Source of the DNA: JAHEKD01 sp965215945
Lineage (GTDB): Bacteria; Pseudomonadota; Gammaproteobacteria; Arenicellales; JAHEKD01
Assembly (NCBI GenBank): GCA_965215945.1
Contig: CBDCFC010000046.1
Span: 124,001 to 188,000 of the forward strand
DNA: 64,000 nucleotides
Direction: 5' to 3'
Below are positions 39,230 through 47,825 of this stretch, one piece after another. A model generated the notes under the pieces. The model was not told the origin of the DNA. It worked only from the letters and a program-made list of their open reading frames with translations, and ran no database searches. Made by a program: the position numbers and the translations under genes. Position 1 is the first letter of the stretch. Every line of letters begins with the position of its first letter.

Positions 39230-40939
39230 TTAAGTTAGCTTTTCTTTAATAAACTCAATCACTTCGTCTGCGTCAACCAGTTCACTGTCTTCTGCGCTGC
39301 GATGCTTATATTCAAGTTGGTAATTGTCCAGGCTTTTTTCACCAACAGTGATTCGATGCGGAATACCGATTAATTCCATGTCAGAAAATAAAACACCAGG
39401 ACGCTCGTTACGATTATCGAGCAGCACTTCGATGCCACAATCTTGTAACTTTTGATAGAGTTGATCAGCTGCAGATTTAACTTTTTCCGAACGGTTGTAG
39501 CTAATCGCAACAATACAAACGCTAAATGGTGCAAGCGCTTGTGGCCAAATTATGCCACGCTGATCATGGTTTTGTTCAATCGCGGCCGCAACAATCCTGG
39601 AAACACCGATGCCGTAACAGCCCATGAACAATAAGGTTTTCTCGCCCTGTTCGTTAAGGCAGTAGGCATTCATTGAACGGCTGTATTTACGGCCTAGCTG
39701 GAACACATGGCCGACTTCAATGCCGCGGCGGATTGAAATTGTTTCACCTTTGGTGGCGCCTGGACATGGGTCACCACATTGTGCCTGTCTCAGGTCAGCG
39801 GCTTGAGGCAAAGGCAAATCCCGTTCCCAATTCACCCCGGTTAAATGTTTCTCCTGTTGATTAGCCCCGCAGATGAAATCAGACATAACCGCAACAGATT
39901 GGTCAATGATGATCGGTATATTCAGACCGACCGGGCCGATTGAACCGGGTTCTGTACCGATGGCAGCTTTGACTTCTTCCTGGCTGGCAAACGAGATAGG
40001 GCTTATTATATTTTCCACAGCTTCAGCTTTAACGCTATTCAATTCGTGGTCGCCACGAAGAATTAGTGCTACAAGGCCATCAGTACCCTTCACAATCAAT
40101 GTTTTAACGGTTTGCGAAGCTTTAACCTGTAACGATTCGGTGAGTTGATCGATAGTCTTAGCACCTGGTGTGTCAACCAAAGTCATGTCTTCAGTTGGAG
40201 CTGCACGGGATTCAGTTGGCATTGGCAGGGTAATTGTTTCAACATTGGCTGCAAAATCTAATTCTTTACAAAAAGCAATATCATCCTCACCTGAGTCCGC
40301 TAACACATGGAATTCATGGGATGAGCTGCCTCCAATGGCACCATTATCAGCTTCAACAATTGAAAACTCTAATCCCAGGCGAGTAAAAATTTTCTCATAG
40401 GCTTGATACATAATGTCATAAGCCTTCTGTAAACCCTCCTTGCTGACATCAAAAGAATACGCGTCTTTCATGATGAATTCACGACCACGCATAATGCCAA
40501 AACGTGGCCTGACTTCGTCACGAAATTTAGTTTGAATTTGATATAGATTCAAAGGCAGTTGCCGATAACTGCGAACCTCATTTTTAACGATCTCTGTGAT
40601 GACTTCTTCATGGGTCGGGCCAAGACAGAAATCACGTTTGTGTCGATCCTTAAGGCGCAATAATTCCGGGCCATAGTCTTCCCATCGCCCGGACTGTTGC
40701 CATAATTCAGCCGGTTGTACACCAGGCAATAACACCTCCAATGCGCCCGAATTGTTCATTTCTTCACGAACGATAGCTTCAACCTTTCGTAATACCCTCA
40801 AACCCAACGGTAGCCAGTCATAAATGCCGGCTGCAACTTGTCTGACCATACCGGCCCTGAGCATGAGTTGATGACTGACGACTTCGGCATCAGAGGGTGT
40901 TTCTTTTAAGGTGGCTAATAAATAATTCGATGTTCGCAT
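39230..40939 (-). CDS. proS: Prolyl-tRNA synthetase
   Basis: Class II synthetase charging tRNA-Pro, 569 residues, bacterial type with an editing (INS) domain between motifs 2 and 3. Class II motifs: GIYDWLPLGLRVLRKVEAIVREEMN, motif 2 KFRDEVRPRFGIMRGREFIMKDAYSF, and motif 3 CYGIGVSRIVAAAIEQNHDQRGIIWP. The editing domain includes KTLIVKGTDGLVALILRGDHELN. The C-terminal anticodon-binding domain ends with VLLDNRNERPGVLFSDMELIGIPHRITVGEKSLDN. It diverges from the dioxygenase gene with a 130-bp gap. Confidence 0.97.
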   Translation of the reverse strand: MRTSNYLLATLKETPSDAEVVSHQLMLRAGMVRQVAAGIYDWLPLGLRVLRKVEAIVREEMNNSGALEVLLPGVQPAELWQQSGRWEDYGPELLRLKDRHKRDFCLGPTHEEVITEIVKNEVRSYRQLPLNLYQIQTKFRDEVRPRFGIMRGREFIMKDAYSFDVSKEGLQKAYDIMYQAYEKIFTRLGLEFSIVEADNGAIGGSSSHEFHVLADSGEDDIAFCKELDFAANVETITLPMPTESRAAPTEDMTLVDTPGAKTIDQLTESLQVKASQTVKTLIVKGTDGLVALILRGDHELNSVKAEAVENIISPISFASQEEVKAAIGTEPGSIGPVGLNIPIIIDQSVAVMSDFICGANQQEKHLTGVNWERDLPLPQAADLRQAQCGDPCPGATKGETISIRRGIEVGHVFQLGRKYSRSMNAYCLNEQGEKTLLFMGCYGIGVSRIVAAAIEQNHDQRGIIWPQALAPFSVCIVAISYNRSEKVKSAADQLYQKLQDCGIEVLLDNRNERPGVLFSDMELIGIPHRITVGEKSLDNYQLEYKHRSAEDSELVDADEVIEFIKEKLT

Positions 40940-41069
40940 CGGTGTTCAAAACATGTATTTGTAAATCCGGCTAAGTATACCTTGATTCGCTATCATTGAA
41001 TCGTTTGAAATTAACTTCAAGCGATGTAAAACTAATGATATTACTAGCGAGGTATGGTTTAGAAAAGTA

Positions 41070-41699
41070 ATGGTGTACACACGACGGAAAATCCTGACTA
41101 CCATGCCATTGTTGGCAATGGCGCCGGAGGTTTTTGCACAAGCTTTGATGGTGACTCCCAGGCAAACGGCGGGACCCTTTTATCCCGATGTGTTGCCTTT
41201 GGATAAAGATAATGATTTGATTATTGTTAATGATTCAATCACACCGGCTATTGGGCAAATCCTGCATTTATCCGGGCATGTAATGGACACAAAAGGGCGG
41301 TTAATAAAGGATGCGTTGGTTGAAATTTGGCAGACCGATGCCAATGGGCGCTATATCCACAGTCGGGATTACCAAAAAGGTGAGAATGATAAGAATTTTC
41401 AGGGTTATGGATTATTCCAAACAAGTTCGAATGGTGCTTATCGATTTCGAACAATTCGACCTGTTGCCTATGGCAGTGGTTTTGGCCGGCGCACACCGCA
41501 TATACATATAGCAATTAGGTCAAAAAACCATAAACCATTGATTTCACAAATCTATTTTGCCGATGAAGATAATTCCGAAGACGGTCTTTGGTCACGCTTG
41601 TCTGAATCGCAGCAAAAAGTGCTGACTGTGTTGCCGAAGACGATTGCTAACTCTCAAATTGGTGAGCAGGCCGTGATGTTCAATATAGTTTTGGGTTGA
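41070..41699 (+). CDS. Exported intradiol ring-cleavage dioxygenase-like protein
   Basis: A 209-residue protein related to protocatechuate 3,4-dioxygenase beta chains. The N-terminus MVYTRRKILTTMPLLAMAPEVFAQA looks like a twin-arginine-like or short signal peptide. The core VTPRQTAGPFYPDVLPL, DALVEIWQTDANGRYIH, GAYRFRTIRPVAYG and RRTPHIHIAI carries the expected Fe(III) ligands: Tyr in GRYIH, Tyr or neighbouring Tyr in RPVAY, and the two His of PHIHI. Intradiol dioxygenases open catechols between the hydroxyls; an exported one is unusual but known in several genera. Substrate is unknown and no aromatic operon is next to it. Confidence 0.85.
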   Translation: MVYTRRKILTTMPLLAMAPEVFAQALMVTPRQTAGPFYPDVLPLDKDNDLIIVNDSITPAIGQILHLSGHVMDTKGRLIKDALVEIWQTDANGRYIHSRDYQKGENDKNFQGYGLFQTSSNGAYRFRTIRPVAYGSGFGRRTPHIHIAIRSKNHKPLISQIYFADEDNSEDGLWSRLSESQQKVLTVLPKTIANSQIGEQAVMFNIVLG

Positions 41700-42214
41700 A
41701 CGGACACTTGATTTTGAAAGCGAGTTCAGAAAATATCCGGCCGGCAAAACCTGGCGACGCTGAGGGGATTCTTGAGGTTTATCGCTACTATGTTGAAAAC
41801 ACAGCAATTAGTTTTGAACAAACAGTGCCAACCATTTCTGAAATGAGCCAAAGGATTACCATGACGACGGAAAATTATCCCTGGCTAGTGAGCTTGTTAA
41901 ATGAGCAAATTGTTGGCTATGCCTATGCGAGTCGTTTTCGCACAAGACCAGCCTATCGCTGGACGGTAGAAGTGACGATTTATTTGGCTGATCAAGCCAA
42001 GCGAAGTGGCATTGCAACCAAACTTTATAATGCATTATTTGATGAGTTGGCTAAACAAAACTTTCGCACCGCAATAGCAGTAGTTACCGAGCCGAATCCC
42101 GAGAGTGAAAAATTCCATCAAAAAATGGGCTTCAGAAAAATAGGAACTTTTGAATCGGTTGGGTACAAGCTAGGCCAGTGGCACAACACAGGTTGGTGGC
42201 AAAGAGAGCCTTGA
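41696..42214 (+). CDS. GNAT acetyltransferase, phosphinothricin/methionine-sulfone N-acetyltransferase-like
   Basis: A 172-residue GNAT with the Pat/MddA opening ENIRPAKPGDAEGILEVYRYYVENTAISFEQTVPTISEM and conserved YAYASRFRTRPAYRWTVEVTIYLADQAKRSGIATKLYNALFDEL, ending GFRKIGTFESVGYKLGQWHNTGWWQ, which matches YncA-type enzymes. It acetylates amino-acid-like compounds such as methionine sulfoximine. The start overlaps the dioxygenase stop as TTGA at 41696; other in-frame start codons near residue 5-7 are possible. Confidence 0.88.
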   Translation: MNGHLILKASSENIRPAKPGDAEGILEVYRYYVENTAISFEQTVPTISEMSQRITMTTENYPWLVSLLNEQIVGYAYASRFRTRPAYRWTVEVTIYLADQAKRSGIATKLYNALFDELAKQNFRTAIAVVTEPNPESEKFHQKMGFRKIGTFESVGYKLGQWHNTGWWQREP

Positions 42215-42291
42215 AGTTTCAGGATTTTCCTTTTTCTTGATTAAAAAATTCTAAATCAGGTAATAAAAGTTTATTATCGTTCGCGTAAGCG

Positions 42292-42438
42292 ACAGAATGC
42301 CACGGGCCGAGGAATCTCTTGTGCTGTTCAAACCTGACAGATCAGTGATGCACTTAATAGCCCGTTTTGACGTACATGTTGAAACAGATCGGGGTCACTG
42401 AAAGAACGGAGGAATTTGAGATGCCCGTGGATGAATGA
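42292..42438. repeat. Degenerate third relative of the dispersed repeat
   Basis: The ends GAATGCCACGGGC and GCCCGTGGATGAATG are inverted, and the interior has AATAGCCCGTTTTGACGTACATG similar to the core of the 257-bp repeats (AAGCCCGTTTTAGCATACAT) and GAGATGCCCGTGGAT like their GAGATGCCGATGGAT. It is shorter (147 bp) and more diverged. It lies just left of the IS element. Confidence 0.45.
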
Positions 42439-42451
42439 GTGTATATAGGTT

Positions 42452-42483
42452 GAACATCGCTCCTTAAATAAAGTGCGATGTTC
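42452..42483. other. Hairpin at the IS1111-side junction
   Basis: GAACATCGC (42452-42460) and GCGATGTTC (42475-42483) form a perfect 9-bp stem with a 14-base loop about 25 bp outside the insertion element's right inverted repeat. It may be a host hairpin targeted by the element, or a terminator for the GNAT gene. Confidence 0.45.
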
Positions 42484-42520
42484 ATCGGATCAGTCCGCAA
42501 GGGCTTACATGGACACTGCC

Positions 42521-42781
42521 GATTTGCCAAGTTAAATTAAATAAAAAGAAGATCAATTGCACACTTACATCCGGCCTGTTATTGAAGTGGCGTGTTTCGA
42601 CACTTCTGGCCCCAATGGAATACGCCGACAGGTTCCCTATCTGTTACTCGGAGTTTTACATCTCCAACCCTTTCGCCGGGGTTTCCCTGTCGCGGTCTGA
42701 CCTGTTTTACCATCTATTTCACTTGTCGCAATCTGTCTGAGGGTTAATTATTAAGTACTTGATCATCGTTGTGTTGTTAAA
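42521..42781 (-). ncRNA. Candidate bridge/seek RNA region of the IS1111-group element
   Basis: About 260 non-coding bases lie between the transposase 3' end and the right subterminal repeat. In IS1111-type elements this is where the guide RNA that pairs with target and donor DNA is encoded. On the minus strand it holds short stems, for example AAGTGTCGAAACACGCCACTT around 42574-42594. Location is established family knowledge; the fold and expression here are inference. Confidence 0.4.
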
Positions 42782-43811
42782 TTATCGAGCTATTGCTTGA
42801 TAGGCTTGACCTGACGTTACTACACGCCATGCAATCCGTGCGGTTTTATTCGCCTGGGCCACACATGCCTTGTTGACATGAGTCCGATTCATTAATGCCG
42901 TGAGCCATGGTGATTTGTTTTCCATTCCAGCCCGTTGGCGGCGTTTCACACTGCAGATCACTGAGCGTGCACCATGGACCAATAACATTCGCACATAGCC
43001 ATCCCCTCGTTTGGATATGCCCAACAATCGCTGCTTACCCCCACTGGATGCCTGTCGAGGCACTAATCCCAAATAGGCCGCTAATTGACGGCCATTGTTA
43101 AATGCACGGCCATCACCGATCGTGCCGACCAACGCCGTTGCCGTTAATATACCAATCCCAGGTATGCGGGTTAATAATTGGCTCTTCTCACAGTGTTGGT
43201 GCCATCGCGTTATCGACTGTTCAATTTCATCAATCTTTTGTTGATACATGACATAGTGTTCGTATAAGTTTGACAGTAAGGTGCGCATAGCCGGATTCAG
43301 CTCATTTGACGCATCCGCCAATATATCCGCCATACGATGACCAATATGGTGGTTGCCCTGGGGGATTACGATGCCAAATTCGCTTAATGTCCCCCGAATA
43401 TGGTTGCTCAGCGCAATGCGTTGGGACATCAGCAATCGTCGTGAGTGGTGTAAATGCAGTATCGTTTGCTGATCTATAGATTTGACCGGTGCAAAACGCA
43501 TGCTGGGTCGTTGTACCGCTTCGCAGATCCCTTGGGCATCATTTTGATCATTTTTATTTGATATACGGGGCCACAAACTGTGGGGCCATGGCCCGTACGG
43601 TATGCCCAAGTTTAGCAAATTGACGGGCCCAGTAATGCATGGCACCACCGGCTTCAATCCCAATCAAACACGGTGATAGGTTGGCCAACAATGCAAGCAG
43701 CTGTGTACGGTTTACTTTCTTTTGTAAAACGACTTCACCGTGATCGTCTATCCCATGCGGTTGGAAACTATTTTTTGCCAAATCAATGCCTAATACGCTA
43801 ATCTTGTTCAT
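42782..43811 (-). pseudogene. IS110-family transposase with a frameshift
   Basis: The N-terminal DEDD domain (MNKISVLGIDLAKNSFQPHGID, IGIEAGGAMHYWARQF, RAMAPQFVAPYIK) reads from 43811 to a TAA at about 43554. The remainder, in another frame, continues NKNDQNDAQGICEAVQRPSMRFAPVKS and the transposase C-terminus with LLTRIPGIGILTATALVGTIGDGRAF and AAYLGLVPRQASSGGK. The break lies in the A-rich junction around 43554-43565 (...TATATCAAATAAAAATGAT), where a small indel puts a stop after PYIK. The shared family sequence PYVK-x-NKND shows that one protein is expected. A programmed shift in the A-run is possible but less likely. Confidence 0.85.
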
Positions 43812-43892
43812 GGATACTGCCTCTTTTGTTAATTGAAATTTCAATTATGGCACTTTAGATGCCGAATGTTATTGAGGCAGTGTCCATTCCAT

Positions 43893-43925
43893 TTGTTACG
43901 GTAACAACCCCGGCTTTAGCCGGGG
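43893..43925. repeat. REP-like hairpins beside the IS element
   Basis: TTGTTAC-G-GTAACAA (43893-43907) is a perfect short palindrome and CCCCGGC-TTTA-GCCGGGG (43908-43925) a strong stem, followed by GAATCTATTT. The latter resembles the first hairpin of the insertion in the Lrp gene (19140-19170). It abuts the IS110 element and is four bases from the stop codon of the lysine-rich gene, for which it may act as a terminator. Confidence 0.6.
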
Positions 43926-43929
43926 GAAT

Positions 43930-44655
43930 CTATTTCCTACTTTGTTCTTCGTTCAACAATTCATCTATCAATTCGTGTAGGTATTCATATTCGAGTCGAG
44001 TGATATTGTAATCGGATAATTGAATTTTCAATATATCGATGATCTTGTCGGCTGTGCTCTTGGGTATGAATTTTTCAGTGATGACCCGTTTAGGTAATTC
44101 TTTTCCAGCGGCGATCAGCGCCATTTCTTCCTCGGTGATAATTTCGTCCAAAACGGGCAACTCTTTTTGTGCTAATGAGAAATCGGCCTGTGTGGTGGTG
44201 AAATTTAGTTTTGACTCTGTTTTTTTACTAGATTCAGGCTTTTTAGGTCTTAGCGCCGATTTACTTTTTGGGTGCTGTTTTGGTTTAGTTTTAGGTTCAA
44301 CGACTGGTTTATTTTTTTTGCTGGTTTTTTCAGTAATCTGTTGATTTTTTTTAGTATTATTCTCGGTCGAGGCAGCGGGTTTGTTTTTTGCTGCTCTTTT
44401 TTTCCTGGTAGCCTTACTTCTTTGATGGGTGGTTTTCTTACTGACTTTTTTCTTGCCGGTTCTTGATCTTTTGGGTGCTACCAGTTTTTCGGTTTTTTCT
44501 TCAGGATTTGAAATCTCATTTTTCGGTTCATTTTCGACATTTAACGCCGGTAGCTCATCGGCTTCAACATCCGTTGCCGTGTCGAGTAATGAATCAATGG
44601 ATGACAATACATCATCTATGTCTTTTTGTTTGCCAGACTTATTTTTGCTGGTCAT
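43930..44655 (-). CDS. Lysine-rich protein of unknown function adjacent to holC
   Basis: A 241-residue protein with an acidic N-terminus (KDIDDVLSSIDSLLDTATDVEADELP), a long lysine/proline/serine-rich low-complexity middle (about residues 60-145; KKVSKKTTHQRSKATRKKRAAKNKP, PKTKPKQHPKSKSALRPKKPES), and a structured C-terminal helical domain (LPVLDEIITEEEMALIAAG, FIPKSTADKIIDILKIQLSDYNITRLEYEYLHELIDELLNEEQSRK). The middle recalls histone-H1-like or nucleic-acid-binding tails. It lies five bases after holC and may be co-transcribed with pepA-holC. No function is known to me; a nucleoid or replisome link is a guess. Confidence 0.65.
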   Translation of the reverse strand: MTSKNKSGKQKDIDDVLSSIDSLLDTATDVEADELPALNVENEPKNEISNPEEKTEKLVAPKRSRTGKKKVSKKTTHQRSKATRKKRAAKNKPAASTENNTKKNQQITEKTSKKNKPVVEPKTKPKQHPKSKSALRPKKPESSKKTESKLNFTTTQADFSLAQKELPVLDEIITEEEMALIAAGKELPKRVITEKFIPKSTADKIIDILKIQLSDYNITRLEYEYLHELIDELLNEEQSRK

Positions 44656-44660
44656 GGCGG

Positions 44661-45095
44661 TTAGGTTGCAATTTTATGGGTTTTAATTTGGTAGTTTTTA
44701 TCTTTATAGGCGCGATATTTATTACGGCCAGTGTTGCGAATGGATTCGTCTTGATTAACGATTTCAACCAGTCGTTGATATTGATCAGTGTTTGCGACTT
44801 GTCGCTGCAAGTTGATTAAGACCTCAGATTCTGTATCTACCGGTTGATGATGGATTAATACAGGTTGTTGATCTTGATAGGGTTCACAGTCATCGAAGAT
44901 GGCATGAGGTAAAAAACTCGATTGCGAGAACGTCCACATTAAATCATCCAATTTTTTCGATTGAGTTGAATCCTCTGTTAAAACAAAAATTTTATGCCCC
45001 AGTCGTTGAACCTTATCCGCTAATCGGCACACGGTTCTCATTCTTGACAATTCATCGCTTGATTCAAGCACGTAAAAATCTACTTGTAATGGCAT
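44661..45095 (-). CDS. holC: DNA polymerase III subunit chi
   Basis: A 144-residue HolC protein of the clamp-loader complex that contacts single-strand binding protein through chi-psi. It begins PLQVDFYVLESSDELSRMRTVCRLADKVQRLGHKIFVLTED, then DDLMWTFSQSSFLPHAIF and PVLIHHQPVDTESEVLINLQ, all typical. It overlaps the pepA stop codon by one base, the normal pepA-holC arrangement in gammaproteobacteria. A C-terminal stretch of about 20 residues (RAYKDKNYQIKTHKIAT) is lysine-rich. Confidence 0.93.
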   Translation of the reverse strand: MPLQVDFYVLESSDELSRMRTVCRLADKVQRLGHKIFVLTEDSTQSKKLDDLMWTFSQSSFLPHAIFDDCEPYQDQQPVLIHHQPVDTESEVLINLQRQVANTDQYQRLVEIVNQDESIRNTGRNKYRAYKDKNYQIKTHKIAT

Positions 45096-46588
45096 TACAG
45101 GGGTTTTTGATTGTGGTTAATCAATAATTGACACAACAAGGGTACAGGCCGTCCACTTGCACCTTTTTTAGCGCCACCAAACCAGGCTGTACCGGCGATA
45201 TCCAGATGGGCCCAGCGAAACTCCTTGGTGAAGCGAGATAAAAAACAGGCTGCTGTGATGGTTCCTGCGGGTCGACCGCCCACATTGGCCATGTCGGCGA
45301 AGTTGCTGTTGAGTTGTGACTGATAATCATCCCAAATGGGAAGTTCCCAGACTCGATCTCCACACAAGTTTCCGGCTTTAGAGATTCCATTAGCCAGTTT
45401 ACGGTCATTTGCCATCAGGCCGGTAGCTTTGTCACCCAGGGCGATAATCACTGCTCCCGTTAGGGTAGCAATATCGACAACGACAGCCGGGTTATAACGT
45501 TCAACATAGGTCAAAGCGTCACAAAGGATTAATCTGCCTTCCGCATCAGTGTTTAGAATTTCAATGGTTTGGCCGGACATGCTGGTGACTACATCACCGG
45601 GTTTGTTTGCTTTACCATTGATTAGATTTTCACTACTCGGCACAACACCAACAACGTTGATCGGTAATTCCATTTCAGCGACCGCACGCATCGCACCAAA
45701 GACACTGGCGCCGCCACACATGTCGTATTTCATCTCATCCATTTTCGCGGCAGGTTTTATTGAAATGCCGCCTGAATCAAACGTCAGGCCTTTACCGACC
45801 AAAACTACCGGAGGAGCTTGCTTTTTTTTGCTGCCGTTATATTCCATGATGATTAACTTGGCAGGCTCGTCGCTGCCCTTGGATACGGATAAAAGTGAGC
45901 CCATGCCAAGATCTTGCATTTGTTTTTCATCAAGAACTTTGACTTTTAGATTTTGTTCTTTGCCTAGTTTTTTGGCCTGATCTGCGAGATAAGTAGGTGT
46001 ACAAATGTTTGCAGGAAGGTTGGCAAGTTCTTTACTCAAGCTTTCGCCATGACTAATTGCCAACCCTAACTTAACAGCTCGTCGGGCGGCCATTAAAAAT
46101 TTGCTTTGCCCGGTATGCAAGATAATTTCCTTTAGAGTACTGGTATCGTTTTTGCTTTTCTTGGTGGCATCGTAGTGATACTCAGTGTTTTCGCAAACTC
46201 TTGCCGTCATTTGAAAATAATTCATTAAATCAATGCCTTTAGGCTTCACGCTAGCCAGGCAAATCAATATTGATTCAATAGGTTTGCCCTTGGCTTGATT
46301 GATTAATGCGGTTAATTTACCACTGAACTTGGCACCAGTTAATTCAGATTTTTCTCCTAGTTGTACCAGCATCACTTGATTGGCTGCTATCGGGTCAGCC
46401 TTGTATAGCATGGCGATGCCGGAAGATTTCGTAGCAAGTCCTGAATTTGTTAACAATTCGGCCAAGCTTCCGTCCAAGACTTTGTCTAATTTCTTAGCTT
46501 CTGTACTAAAATCTTTTTTATAAGCAAATGTGATCAAGCAATCACATTCAATGCTGGCGGGATCTGCGGATTTAAGAGAATATTCCAT
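45095..46588 (-). CDS. pepA: Leucyl aminopeptidase (PepA)
   Basis: A 497-residue M17 aminopeptidase removing N-terminal residues; in E. coli also a DNA-binding regulator (XerA). The metal-binding and catalytic motifs are present: VLVGKGLTFDSGGISIKPAAKMDEMKYDMCGGASV and EILNTDAEGRLILCDAL, with the C-terminal GTAWFGGAKKGASGRPVPLLCQ. The N-terminal domain (first 160 residues) is less conserved, as usual. It diverges from lptF over a 112-bp gap and is coupled with holC. Confidence 0.96.
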   Translation of the reverse strand: MEYSLKSADPASIECDCLITFAYKKDFSTEAKKLDKVLDGSLAELLTNSGLATKSSGIAMLYKADPIAANQVMLVQLGEKSELTGAKFSGKLTALINQAKGKPIESILICLASVKPKGIDLMNYFQMTARVCENTEYHYDATKKSKNDTSTLKEIILHTGQSKFLMAARRAVKLGLAISHGESLSKELANLPANICTPTYLADQAKKLGKEQNLKVKVLDEKQMQDLGMGSLLSVSKGSDEPAKLIIMEYNGSKKKQAPPVVLVGKGLTFDSGGISIKPAAKMDEMKYDMCGGASVFGAMRAVAEMELPINVVGVVPSSENLINGKANKPGDVVTSMSGQTIEILNTDAEGRLILCDALTYVERYNPAVVVDIATLTGAVIIALGDKATGLMANDRKLANGISKAGNLCGDRVWELPIWDDYQSQLNSNFADMANVGGRPAGTITAACFLSRFTKEFRWAHLDIAGTAWFGGAKKGASGRPVPLLCQLLINHNQKPL

Positions 46589-46647
46589 AGTATTGACCTT
46601 GAATTTTTATTTAATTAACGGATTCATTGTTTACTAGACACTCAAAG

Positions 46648-46653
46648 TATAAT
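46648..46653 (+). promoter_or_regulatory. Candidate -10 element of lptF
   Basis: TATAAT at 46648-46653 is a perfect -10 hexamer in the gap between pepA and lptF, about 48 bp upstream of the GTG start. The -35 is poor (ATTGTT or TTGTTT, 15-16 bp away). Confidence 0.35.
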
Positions 46654-46700
46654 ATACCGCTGGCTAAATTTATAAAGATAATATGAGCTAGCGATCTGAA

Positions 46701-47825
46701 GTGATCATCAACCGACAATTTATCAAAGAAACTCTGTGGACCAGTTCAGCAGTGACCCTGGTGATGCTGAGTATTTTCCTGGTCGTACGGCTGGTGGGAT
46801 TCCTGCGTGACGCGGCCGATGGTGATGTGCCGGTTGAAAGTATTTTGATTCTGCTGCTGCTCAAGCTGGTGACCTATGTTGATGTGATATTGCCGTTAAT
46901 GATGTTTGTGGCGGTGTTAATGGTCTTGAATCGCTGGAGCCGTGATAATGAGTTGGCGGTAATTTTAGCTTCGGGGATTGGATTGACAAATTTTTTAAAA
47001 CCGATTGTAGTGCTTGTATTGATAATTGGTGGGTTGGCGGCGTTATTTTCGTTTTATGTGTCACCCTTATCCGTTCGTTATGCTGAGGAAATAGAGGAAG
47101 AATTTAAAACACGCAGCGATATAACCGGAATCGTTCCTGGTATTTTTATGGAGACCCGTAGTGGCAATGGCGTCTATTTTGTCGAAAAGCTGAATCAAGC
47201 GACTGAAATTTACGATAACGTTTTTGCCTACAGCACTACTGCGGAAGGTGCAGATGGCGTTGTGGTTGCCAAGCAAGCTTTTCAACGTACAGATTCACGG
47301 ACTCACGATCAATTTCTGGTGCTTAAGGATGGTACGCGTTACGAGGGTACTCCGGGCGAAAAAGAATACAAAATTGTCGAATTTGAAACTTATGCCATTC
47401 GTATTGAACTTGGTATTCCACCCGCACCCAGCATCCCGGTTAAGGGCTTTAAGACCCGAAATTTGATTAAATCTGATGATCATAGGTTAAAAACAGAGTT
47501 AGTCTGGAGGTTTTCCAAGCCACTTGTGGTGCCGGTTTTGATGTTGTTTGCGGTAGCTCTGAGCAAGGTTAATGTTAGACGTAATCGGTTACCGAATATG
47601 TTGATTGCTTTTTTTATCTATTTTTCCTATACCAACCTGGCTAGTTTTGCTGTCGCATTGATGAAAAAAGGGACAGTTCAAACAAGCTGGCTGTTGTGGT
47701 TAATTCATGGGTTGTTTTTTCTGGCGGCGGTTTATATGTTTTACCGCAGTTCCAGGAATAAGCCGTTTTTTCCGAGGATTTTTCAGTCCAAACCTAAATC
47801 CAGTTTATCGGTGCAACCCACATGA
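46701..47825 (+). CDS. lptF: LPS export ABC transporter permease LptF
   Basis: A 374-residue inner-membrane permease that with LptG and LptB extracts lipopolysaccharide and pushes it across the periplasm. It starts MIINRQFIKETLWTSSAVTLVMLSIFLVVRLVGFLRDAADGDVP, followed by transmembrane segments (LILLLLKLVTYVDVILPLMMFVAVLMVL, PIVVLVLIIGGLAALFSFYVSP), a periplasmic beta domain (NGVYFVEKLNQATEIYDNVFAYS) and C-terminal helices. Start codon is GTG at 46701. It overlaps lptG by four bases. Confidence 0.94.
   Translation: MIINRQFIKETLWTSSAVTLVMLSIFLVVRLVGFLRDAADGDVPVESILILLLLKLVTYVDVILPLMMFVAVLMVLNRWSRDNELAVILASGIGLTNFLKPIVVLVLIIGGLAALFSFYVSPLSVRYAEEIEEEFKTRSDITGIVPGIFMETRSGNGVYFVEKLNQATEIYDNVFAYSTTAEGADGVVVAKQAFQRTDSRTHDQFLVLKDGTRYEGTPGEKEYKIVEFETYAIRIELGIPPAPSIPVKGFKTRNLIKSDDHRLKTELVWRFSKPLVVPVLMLFAVALSKVNVRRNRLPNMLIAFFIYFSYTNLASFAVALMKKGTVQTSWLLWLIHGLFFLAAVYMFYRSSRNKPFFPRIFQSKPKSSLSVQPT

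Larger units (their letters stand above)
42508..43892 (-). mobile_element. IS110-family (IS1111 group) insertion sequence
   Basis: The subterminal inverted repeats GGACACTGCC (42511-42520) and GGCAGTGTCC (43876-43885) bracket a frameshifted IS110-family transposase transcribed leftward. Their presence, and a long non-coding region (42521-42781) downstream of the transposase, are features of the IS1111 group. Borders are set a few bases outside the repeats by analogy and are approximate. A REP-like hairpin abuts the 43892 end. Confidence 0.75.

Noticed and set aside
43554..43570. Programmed frameshift producing full-length IS110 transposase
   Set aside because: IS110-family enzymes are normally a single ORF; the shift leaves a stop straight after PYIK and looks like an indel in an A-rich run. 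Not excluded absolutely.
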